From assembly GCA_900128395.1 (NCBI GenBank), contig LT649797.1:1-13575 (forward strand): 13,575 nt of DNA, given 5' to 3'. The notes below the pieces were generated by a model. It saw only the letters and a program-made list of their open reading frames with translations, was not told where the DNA came from and did not search any database. Source of the stretch: Stramenopiles sp. TOSAG23-2 (taxonomy: Eukaryota; Sar). The position numbers and the translations under genes are program-made. The first letter of the stretch is position 1; each line of letters opens with the position of its first letter. Of the stretch, positions 1 to 6,634 are shown piece by piece.

Positions 1-516
1 AGCAATAAACCCCTAATAGGCCGTGCACAGCATTACGGATTTTTGTTTTGATAGGTATAATTAGACTACAAAAGTACAAATAAAAAAATCAAAATAGTGC
101 TGTGACGGCCTAAATAAAATGGCTCTTTAAATTCCCTATCAAATAATTTTCAATCCACTATTAAAGATTGAATTATTTATCTCATTTCAATTGTTCATGT
201 AGTAGTCTAATATTTGTACTTTAAATCCTAGGTCAAAAAAAGTGCCATATATCCCCTGAGTAAATACGCTACGCTCCGATTCTTGAGGTGCGTAGTGGAT
301 TTGCTCGTTAAGGTTTCCTGAGTACCGTACATCTTCGCAATTACCTCTACAAGATGTATATTTATATTTCATATATTATGTAACACATATAGGACTCCCA
401 CATTTTGTGTATTATAATCTTAAAGGTAAGAGTAAAATTATCAAGTAGAGAGATATTATTATGTTATATGAACATACTCTTCTGTATACACATGCACGCA
501 CATGCACACACATTAA
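1..516. other. Intergenic, non-coding, with fold-back element
   Basis: I see no convincing gene here. The stretch is AT-rich, with a fold-back at 17-112 and a slightly GC-richer patch around 265-335. A GTAAG donor-like site at 426-430 and a TTAG acceptor-like site ending at 529 could bound a roughly 104-bp intron of the downstream methyltransferase. The upstream open frame (296-424) has no ATG, so this is only a possibility. Confidence 0.5.
17..112. repeat. Imperfect inverted repeat / fold-back element
   Basis: The left arm at 17-33 (TAGGCCGTGCACAGCAT) pairs with the right arm at 95-112 (AGTGCTGTGACGGCCTA); the core differs by one inserted G and one substitution. The pairing continues inward less perfectly through GATTTTTG-type against CAAAAATC-type tracts (about 38-50 and 77-92), leaving an AT-rich loop. 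This could be a MITE remnant, a structured non-coding RNA or a simple fold-back. No target-site duplication is obvious. Confidence 0.5.
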
Positions 517-1194
517 CCATATGAGTTAGGCACCAATGACTATCTATACTTATTTATTATTGGAGAGAATGTCGCGTCTACCAATAACCCTGCTGGTATT
601 CGCTCTTCTATTGGGGCAAAAAAAATATCATCGGTGTTAGAGATTGGAGGTGGTTTTGGTGGTTTTGCCGTGATAGCAACAGATATTTTCAAATTCGACT
701 CGTACACGATTGTTGATATTCCTGAAGCCTTAAACGTACAAAAAAGGTTTTTGTCCCATTTTCCTCATATTGCTTCAAAAATGAAGTATGTAGATGGAAA
801 GAAAATTCATCAAGCAGTGATGGATCCAAATCAAGAAGTTGCACCCACCGCATATGATTTATGTATATCTACATATGCATTTTCAGAGTTGATCTTGGAA
901 TACCGTGAAACTTATTTTGAAATATTTGTTAAAAATTGTAAATATGGATTTTTTATTGATAACGGCGGATGTTTTGAACATCTAAAACTAGCGCATTCAA
1001 GTTTAGGTGTTGCTGCAATGGCAAAAAGATTGGAGAGCCATGGGTTAATAGAGACGGAAATTGTAGATGAAGTACCATCTTCATCAAAAGATTTGAATTG
1101 CAACAATTATGAAATGTACTTTTGGCCAAAAAAGAGAGGCGCTAATTTCAAACGAAAAAAATCCTCACCATACAACGGAAGGAATAGTATTTGA
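517..1194 (+). CDS. Sugar O-methyltransferase-like SAM domain (5' incomplete, probable frameshift at 3' end)
   Basis: Class I SAM-dependent methyltransferase, probably acting on a sugar hydroxyl. A Rossmann glycine motif VLEIGGGFGG (motif I) lies at about 640-670. It is followed by YTIVDIPEAL, whose Asp would bind the SAM ribose, then YDLCISTYAFSEL and a FFIDNG strand. This order resembles bacterial NanM-type putative sugar O-methyltransferases. The frame is open from 517 (after a TAA at 514-516), and residues before motif I look coding (GENVAST..NP..). However, the first in-frame ATG is at 781, downstream of motif I; 634 is only a GTG. Either a 5' exon is missing, a frameshift hides the start, or this is a pseudogene. 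The 3' end overlaps the FkbM-like frame by 86 nt in the +1 frame. The bacterial-like family suggests old horizontal transfer (inference). Confidence 0.6.
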   Translation, partial: PYELGTNDYLYLFIIGENVASTNNPAGIRSSIGAKKISSVLEIGGGFGGFAVIATDIFKFDSYTIVDIPEALNVQKRFLSHFPHIASKMKYVDGKKIHQAVMDPNQEVAPTAYDLCISTYAFSELILEYRETYFEIFVKNCKYGFFIDNGGCFEHLKLAHSSLGVAAMAKRLESHGLIETEIVDEVPSSSKDLNCNNYEMYFWPKKRGANFKRKKSSPYNGRNSI

Positions 1195-1756
1195 TGGCAA
1201 AGAAAACGAATTTGCATTGCTATCAATCGATGTAGATTCACACGATTTACAAATTCTGAATACGTTACGAAAGTTACGCCCGCGAGTAATTATTTGCGAG
1301 TACAACCCAACTTTACCCCCATCGGTGATACTTCACCAAAAAAATGAAATTGAGGATGGACCAAAAGCCTTCGGCGGCAATCATGGTATGGGAGCATCTA
1401 TGGGTGCGATTTGGGGTGCTGCAAAAAGGCAAAGATATACGCCGGTAGCATCAACGGTTACCAATTTAATTTTGGTACGAGATGATCTTGTCACCCCAAT
1501 ATTAGATTTAGGATTTGAGGTCTCATTTGACGCCCTACGCACAAGTAATGAGCACATTTTAATGTATTTTGCCACTGATTTTAATGGTTCACCCCTTGTA
1601 GTAACATCCAATAATTACGGAGCACCATTTGGTGTTAGGAAGAAGCCATTAGATGCTAAGTTGATAGACTCAAATAGTCATAATTTATCTTTTCCAGAAA
1701 TGACAAATCAAGTATTCTGGGTTGAAGACTTAAAAAACTTAATTTGTGACGATTGA
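1109..1756 (+). CDS. FkbM-like methyltransferase C-terminal domain (probably the same gene as the upstream ORF)
   Basis: The 215-aa frame resembles the second half of FkbM-type proteins (Methyltransf_21): LLSIDVDSHD, PRVIICEYNP followed by PP, a GASMGA segment, and TNLILVRDDL. In family members these follow a SAM-binding half starting with a DIGA/DxGxNxG strand. That half is absent here, because only about 25 codons precede LLSIDVD. The ATG at 1109 falls inside the end of the methyltransferase frame, which is unusual for a eukaryotic gene start. The simplest reading is one protein interrupted by a +1 shift between about 1120 and 1163, where two A-runs lie (1128-1133 and near 1155-1161). The frame ends at TGA 1754-1756. 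It could be a domain fusion, a pseudogene or a sequencing indel. Domain identity is from recognised motifs, not a search. Confidence 0.55.
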   Translation: MKCTFGQKREALISNEKNPHHTTEGIVFDGKENEFALLSIDVDSHDLQILNTLRKLRPRVIICEYNPTLPPSVILHQKNEIEDGPKAFGGNHGMGASMGAIWGAAKRQRYTPVASTVTNLILVRDDLVTPILDLGFEVSFDALRTSNEHILMYFATDFNGSPLVVTSNNYGAPFGVRKKPLDAKLIDSNSHNLSFPEMTNQVFWVEDLKNLICDD

Positions 1757-2376
1757 ATATTTCAAATCAGCTAAAATATCTTACAACAAAGAAGTGCCTA
1801 AATAAAAAAAATAATATATATTATTATAATAGAATTATATTTTGATGGAAGAAATGGACTTGGATTAAATGCAGCAAAAATCCAATTATTATTTTCATTT
1901 TTTACAATACAAAATATTATACTCAATATATTTACCTACGATATTAAAGACAGAAGGGAAATAGCATTGAAAAAGTGGTTTTTGAAGGTATTAATTTTAC
2001 GTAATTTATACAAATTTACGTACAGAAAAAATCATTCACATCATTGTACCATTACCTAGTCAAATCCCAAGTTTTCTCCTATCAAATGATATAATTTATA
2101 CCTTACATGGAAAATTAGAGTACCAAAACATGACACTAGCCGGGCTAGCACACTACAACATCGAAGGAAGAAAAAGGAAAAAAAAAAAGGGAATGCCTAA
2201 ATATATATATGTTCGTCTGTTGTTTGATGTGAAGATGAATTAGAATTTGGTGTGAATTGTTTTGAAAGAAATACTATTATTTATTTTTTAACTATAATAT
2301 ATATTACATTAATATTTATACATGAAAAGAGGTACGGTACACTAATTATAATATAATAAATTACTTTCAATCAGTC
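1757..2376. other. Intergenic, AT-rich; probable promoter of the secreted-protein gene
   Basis: No ATG-initiated gene is visible. It contains an ATG-less open frame at 1802-2059, a GC-rich palindrome at 2136-2148, a purine-rich tract at about 2162-2191, and AT tracts running up to the ATG at 2377. I found no TGACGT, ACGTCA or TGACGC motif (the CO2/cAMP elements of some diatom carbonic anhydrase promoters) in this interval. Confidence 0.45.
2136..2148. repeat. GC-rich palindrome upstream of the secreted-protein gene
   Basis: CTAGCC-G-GGCTAG has perfect 6-bp arms around a single G. It stands out in very AT-rich DNA about 230 bp before the start codon. It could be a protein-binding site or part of a 5' UTR hairpin; the function is unknown. 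Confidence 0.3.
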
Positions 2377-3858
2377 ATGAGGTATATAAAATTTATATAT
2401 GTACATACAATATTATATGTCAATGTGATTATATTGATATCAACTTTTTTTAATAGTATACAGAATACGAAGACGAATAATCAATATTTTAATAGTTTCA
2501 TAATAACAGCCAGTGGACAACCAAATCAAGCATATGGACGTGGCGTCGGCCCTAGAGGTGGGTTTGGATCCGATAATGGATACATGATTAGAGGACCTTT
2601 GGATAGACCACAGCAAGTTCCGCCTGAACCTTGTCGTATGAATACTATATCTATTAGACGTCAAGATGAAGTTGCTGGTGGTTTATCACTAGCCAAAACG
2701 TTGTATCACGTTGGATGGTATACTGGCTTGGAACACGTGACTTGGTGTCATAAATACGATCCAAACGACCCAGCAGATGCTGATAAATTGCCACCCATGG
2801 ATAAACAAAATTGTGTGGAAAACAATGCATTGCAAGGAACCATTATGAATAACGTGAATTTACCAATGAAAGATGCAACGAAACATTTTTTCTCTTGCAT
2901 GGATTCACGTGCAGCATATGCTGGTTTAGGTACACCCGGTGGGGATGCTGGTGAATTGATCAACGTATTAAATGCTATAGAAACAATCATTGGTAACCCA
3001 TTTACACCGGACGATATAGCTAATTTTTTCAAGCAATATTTAACCGAAATGGGGCAAAGTGGAAAAAATTATTTTTCAATGTGCTCTGATAAAGCAGCCG
3101 TTGAAGCGTGGTTTAAAGCGGCAAATATAGTTGGTTCTGGACCTTTGTTGCAACGTTGGAATCCACTTGATACACAAGGTCGCAGGAGATTGTTGAAATT
3201 GTCCATTGATCCAAAGCATGTAGGTTGCAAGCATTTGCAAAGTATGTTAAATGCACCAGAGAAATACAAAGTTCGAAAAGGTTTGGTTGAAGGTGTTATA
3301 AGTGCTTTTTATGCGATATATTTCAATCCATTCAATTCATTACGTCAACATTTACTTTTTCCAGTAATGGATGGTGTTCAAGCCCCAACTGCAGTTTTAA
3401 ATGTACAATCACCCCCTTCCTGTCGCCCATTGTCACCATTAGTAGCACCAAAAGTACATAGTGCAACACCACATGTTGGTGGCGATATCAAATACGATAT
3501 GAAACAAGGTGGTGGTGGTGCAAGCAGTTTTATCGAGGAAAGTAAAAAAACTACTAGAATTTTAAGAAGTAATAGTAAAAATCGTCTTGCTGATGATAAT
3601 AAACCAGCAGCAGCACCAGGAGGTACAGATGGTGCCAACCCTGCAGATGCTATTAATATAGGCGAACAAGTTTTTGTATATCATTACGTCGCGGTCAGTG
3701 ATTATCGTAGGACGTTAGCAGAATTTTTCTCACGTAAATTTGGTTTACATCCTGATATTGTTTTAGGTAAATTAAATAATTTAGGCCGATTAGGTTTTGA
3801 AGAAGATGTCAAAACATTAGCAGCAGGCAAACCACATTATATTGTTTCGTTTTATTAA
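2377..3858 (+). CDS. Predicted secreted carbonic-anhydrase-like protein (CxDxR / HxxC)
   Basis: A 493-aa protein beginning with a hydrophobic signal-like segment (about residues 5-27), so probably secreted or sent to an endomembrane or plastid compartment. Residues 174-178 read CMDSR, the CxDxR motif of cysteine-ligand (beta/zeta-type) carbonic anhydrases, followed by GTPGGDAGE (185-193). HVGCKHL (281-287) would supply an HxxC metal site. From memory this order (CxDxR, GTPGGDAGE, F-x-M-H-x-D, HxGCxHL) matches the putative carbonic anhydrase family CA_like (Pfam PF10563), related to diatom cadmium enzymes. At the third motif this protein has FSMCSD (233-238), with Cys236 where I expect His. 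The likely reaction is reversible CO2 hydration, but activity is unproven. A Gly/Ser/Ala low-complexity segment spans about 375-425, before a conserved-looking C-terminus. The first ATG of the frame is used; there are no introns. The last 15 codons lie inside a 106-bp tandem duplication. Confidence 0.6.
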   Translation: MRYIKFIYVHTILYVNVIILISTFFNSIQNTKTNNQYFNSFIITASGQPNQAYGRGVGPRGGFGSDNGYMIRGPLDRPQQVPPEPCRMNTISIRRQDEVAGGLSLAKTLYHVGWYTGLEHVTWCHKYDPNDPADADKLPPMDKQNCVENNALQGTIMNNVNLPMKDATKHFFSCMDSRAAYAGLGTPGGDAGELINVLNAIETIIGNPFTPDDIANFFKQYLTEMGQSGKNYFSMCSDKAAVEAWFKAANIVGSGPLLQRWNPLDTQGRRRLLKLSIDPKHVGCKHLQSMLNAPEKYKVRKGLVEGVISAFYAIYFNPFNSLRQHLLFPVMDGVQAPTAVLNVQSPPSCRPLSPLVAPKVHSATPHVGGDIKYDMKQGGGGASSFIEESKKTTRILRSNSKNRLADDNKPAAAPGGTDGANPADAINIGEQVFVYHYVAVSDYRRTLAEFFSRKFGLHPDIVLGKLNNLGRLGFEEDVKTLAAGKPHYIVSFY

Positions 3859-4022
3859 AAAAAAAAAAAAAAACAAGGAGAAAAAAGAAAAAAGAGAAAA
3901 AGGAGCGCGAGAAAAAAAAACATTAGCAGCAGGCAAACCACATTATATTGTTTCGTTTTATTAAAAAAAAAAAAAAAAACAAGGAGAAAAAAGAAAAAAG
4001 AGAAAAAGGAGCGCGAGAAAAA
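3811..4022 (+). repeat. Perfect 106-bp tandem duplication at the gene's 3' end
   Basis: Unit 1 (3811-3916) and unit 2 (3917-4022) match base for base, including a 17-A run (3857-3873 and 3963-3979). Each unit carries the last 15 codons of the upstream gene, its TAA, an A/G-rich flank and GGAGCGCGAG. The unit starts with four A and ends with five A, so A-tract microhomology could have mediated the event. It is either a very recent duplication or an assembly artefact. Confidence 0.95.
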
Positions 4023-4245
4023 TGTACGAAACCGTTACGTAATATACATATTTTGTGTGTCATATATTCGTTAAAATTATATACGTAATTTTTTGTACCG
4101 AATTCGTGTAATATATTAATACTTCGTACGTTTGTGTACATATGATATGATATGTGTACATATGTATGTGTATTATGTATTATGATAAAAATGATATTAT
4201 ACCTTAAATAAATTTTATAGCCAGCCAGGCCACAGCTAGTATTTT
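4023..4245. other. Convergent 3' intergenic region
   Basis: AT-rich spacer between the converging carbonic-anhydrase-like and TPR-headpiece genes. It contains a 12-base direct repeat TGTGTACATATG at 4133-4144 and 4153-4164. No gene or clear terminator was seen. Confidence 0.5.
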
Positions 4246-6033
4246 TTAGAAAAGTCCAACTTCCTTCTTTGCTCTTATTCTTTTCCATTTTGGTAATGCA
4301 TCGAATTTATCTTTTGACATATTGAATGTAGAATTAAATTCAGCATCTGATAAATATTGTTCACGCCTAGCCATATCAATACCTGCAGGACATTTACCTA
4401 TTTGCAATTGTTCTACTGAATATACTAAACCAGAGGAAGGGGACGATGGTGATTTTGTTGTAGTAGTAGCAGTAGTAGTTGTTGTGTTTTTGTCATCATC
4501 CTTTTCGTTTTTATTACTATTATCTTTCATAACAGGGGCAATTTTCTTTTCATTTTCTTGAGCTTGCTCTTCTTTTACACTTTGCTTTGCTTTGTCAACT
4601 TTTTCCAAATATTCCTCTGCAATGATAGAAGATCGCCCAGATTTACGCTTAACAACTGAAACTTTTCTTTCATTTTCAACAGCTGCATTATTAATTTTTG
4701 GTTTTGCCATTTTAATTACTTTTTCAGGTGCAGGAGGTGGTACAGTTACTTTTGCAGGTACATCTTTGACTTCTTCAGCAATAGGTTTCTTTTTCGCAGT
4801 TGTTTCAACAACAGCTTCAGCTTTAGCCTCAACAACAGCTTCAGCTTTAGCCTGTTCCTTTTCTTTAACTTGCTTATCACTTTTTTTAACAACTTTTTCA
4901 ATAGCTTTTATCGATGTACCGTCTAATGATTCCAATGCTTCAACAACAGCTTCAGCTTTAGCCTGTTCCTTTTCTTTAACTTGCTTATCACTTTTTTTAA
5001 CAACTTTTTCAATAGCTTTTATCGATGTACCGTCTAATGATTCCAATGCTTTTTTCGCTATCTCATTTGATGGATCTACTTCAATTAGATCTTTAAATAC
5101 CTGCTTTCCTTCTTCTAATTTACCACCTTTGACTAAGGAGACAGCTAAATTTTGCATTAAAGGACTTTGTCCAAATAAATCAAATTCTTTTCCATCATAT
5201 GCTTTCCTTAATAATTTACTTGATTCTGCATATTCTCCTTTTTCACACAACATTGTACCAAGCGCAGCACATGCTTTAAAATGATTCTCGTTGGTCTTTA
5301 TTATTTCCCGAAATTGTTCTCCGGCCTGATCATGTTTGTCATTTTTATATAATAAAACGGCATAGCCAAATCTTCGTTCCTCCGTCGGCGCTAATTTCAT
5401 AACATCTTCAAACATCTGTATTGCTTCTGGTGGCTTTCCTTCCCTTCCAAGCTCATGACCACGATACGTCATTGCAATAGCTTTTAAGTTTTTTTTTTCT
5501 GGATTTTTATTGCTATCATCAAATTTATTATAATCATCGATCGCAAGTTGAAATTTTTTTAATTTTAAATAAACGAAAGCACGATCATCGTAGCCTATAG
5601 GATTATTTGGTTCCACTTCAATTGCGGCATTTACAGTCTCCAGGGCATCGTCAAACTGATCAAGGCTGCATAATACTTCACATTTACCACAAAGTGCAGG
5701 ATAATATGTGCTATTTGATACTAACACTTTATTAAATGTTTCAAGTGCTTCGTTAAACTTATTTAATGCTTTTAATGTTACACCTTTGTTAAACAACGCT
5801 TGTAAATACGTATCATCATAGGACAATGCACTATCAAATGCTTTCAACGCATCTTCAAACTTGGACATACGCTGATAAGTAGCGCCAATATTCGTTTGAA
5901 TAATTCTTAATGCTTTTTCATTGGTGGTCATTTTTAAACACTCTTGAAAACTTGTTAGAGCAGCACTGAAATCGTTCGAAGCAAACGAAGTAGCTGCAAG
6001 TTTCATTTTATCTTGTAACGTTGTATTTGCCAT
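4246..6033 (-). CDS. TPR-repeat protein with C-terminal villin headpiece
   Basis: A 595-aa intronless protein. Residues 1 to about 335 form eight or so tetratricopeptide repeats (A..Y-A...A- and P-type spacing, e.g. GATYQRMSKFEDALKAFDSA and KGVTLKALNKFNEALETFN), a protein-binding superhelix as in co-chaperones and scaffolds. Residues about 336-535 are a Lys/Glu/Ala/Val linker with a 37-residue unit repeated exactly, then PPPAP, basic, and Asp/Thr-rich segments. Residues 539-595 are a villin headpiece: PAGIDMARREQYLSDAEF, three core Phe in the EF..TF..KF pattern, LPKWK with the crown Trp, and a terminal KKEVGLF. The headpiece binds F-actin in villin, supervillin and dematin, and the KK and C-terminal LF contact residues are kept, so the protein probably links a TPR partner to actin filaments. 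It diverges from the helicase gene over 601 bp. TPR and headpiece calls are strong; the joint role is inference. Confidence 0.9.
   Translation of the reverse strand: MANTTLQDKMKLAATSFASNDFSAALTSFQECLKMTTNEKALRIIQTNIGATYQRMSKFEDALKAFDSALSYDDTYLQALFNKGVTLKALNKFNEALETFNKVLVSNSTYYPALCGKCEVLCSLDQFDDALETVNAAIEVEPNNPIGYDDRAFVYLKLKKFQLAIDDYNKFDDSNKNPEKKNLKAIAMTYRGHELGREGKPPEAIQMFEDVMKLAPTEERRFGYAVLLYKNDKHDQAGEQFREIIKTNENHFKACAALGTMLCEKGEYAESSKLLRKAYDGKEFDLFGQSPLMQNLAVSLVKGGKLEEGKQVFKDLIEVDPSNEIAKKALESLDGTSIKAIEKVVKKSDKQVKEKEQAKAEAVVEALESLDGTSIKAIEKVVKKSDKQVKEKEQAKAEAVVEAKAEAVVETTAKKKPIAEEVKDVPAKVTVPPPAPEKVIKMAKPKINNAAVENERKVSVVKRKSGRSSIIAEEYLEKVDKAKQSVKEEQAQENEKKIAPVMKDNSNKNEKDDDKNTTTTTATTTTKSPSSPSSGLVYSVEQLQIGKCPAGIDMARREQYLSDAEFNSTFNMSKDKFDALPKWKRIRAKKEVGLF
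4805..4852 (-). repeat. 24-bp tandem repeat inside the linker
   Basis: Two adjacent 24-bp copies (4805-4828 and 4829-4852), encoding AKAEAVVE twice in frame. The same 24-mer begins each 111-bp unit next to it, so the linker has grown by nested duplications. Confidence 0.85.
4829..5050 (-). repeat. Perfect 111-bp in-frame tandem duplication in the TPR-headpiece linker
   Basis: Units 4829-4939 and 4940-5050 are identical. The period of 111 bp (37 codons) keeps the frame and repeats a charged segment containing ALESLDGTSIKAIEKVVKK and a KEKEQAKAEA stretch. The lack of any synonymous change points to a recent event or an assembly duplication. Confidence 0.95.
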
Positions 6034-6634
6034 TTTTTGGTATATATACTATATATAATTTAATTATATCTCAAATAATAATATAAATAGACAGAATAAA
6101 ATGGGTGTATTACCACACAATAATCATATAATATATATATTTATATGTATGTAAATATATAATGGTAGTTCAAATAAAGAACTAAAACTATATGACATGG
6201 ATATAGTAAATACGTACAAATATCGATATATATATATATACGACAGTTTGTAAACCATCCATGCACCATCATTATTTGTGTATCTTTTATGTCGTCGTCG
6301 CGTCAAATCACCACTAGTAGTCAGAAGCTATTCCAATACTGTAGTAAGCCGCCAGCAGTCGTCTCGAAAGGAAAATCTTTTTTTTTCTTTTTGATAGATC
6401 GGATCCTCTTCCTCTAATACCTTAAACTTACTGTCCTGTAGTCGACTACCTTAAACTCAAAAAAAAAAAAGATAAAGGGCATCATTTTCTTCTTCCATCT
6501 CTACTACATCCAATGTGCCAATTCTAATTCATTCAATTTCAAAAAAATATAAAAAATTGAAGTAAACAACAACTTTCAAAGAGGAAACAACTTAAACTGG
6601 ACGAAAGAAGATACAGTTTTCAAATAGCAGAACG
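6034..6634. promoter_or_regulatory. Divergent intergenic region (TPR-headpiece / RECQ1)
   Basis: The 601 bp between two start codons pointing apart must hold both 5' flanks. It has AT dinucleotide tracts near the minus-strand ATG, a GC-richer stretch at about 6290-6360 (GTCGTCGTCGCGTC), a perfect 12-bp palindrome GTAGTCGACTAC (6438-6449), and a direct repeat TACCTTAAACT (6418-6428 and 6447-6457). T- and A-runs lie at about 6376-6390 and 6459-6470. No core promoter element can be assigned with confidence. Confidence 0.45.

Noticed and set aside
187-372. A 61-codon minus-strand open frame with mixed composition
   Set aside because: Short, with no motif or partner. It overlaps a possible intron/exon stretch of the next gene and I cannot tell it from chance.
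3923-4288. A 121-codon minus-strand frame overlapping the end of the TPR-headpiece gene
   Set aside because: It is a translation of the A/G-rich duplication and AT-rich spacer. Its Phe/Leu/Lys runs come from simple sequence.
4592-5284. A long plus-strand frame opposite the TPR-headpiece linker
   Set aside because: Shadow of the real minus-strand gene. Its repeats are the antisense of the 111-bp duplication.
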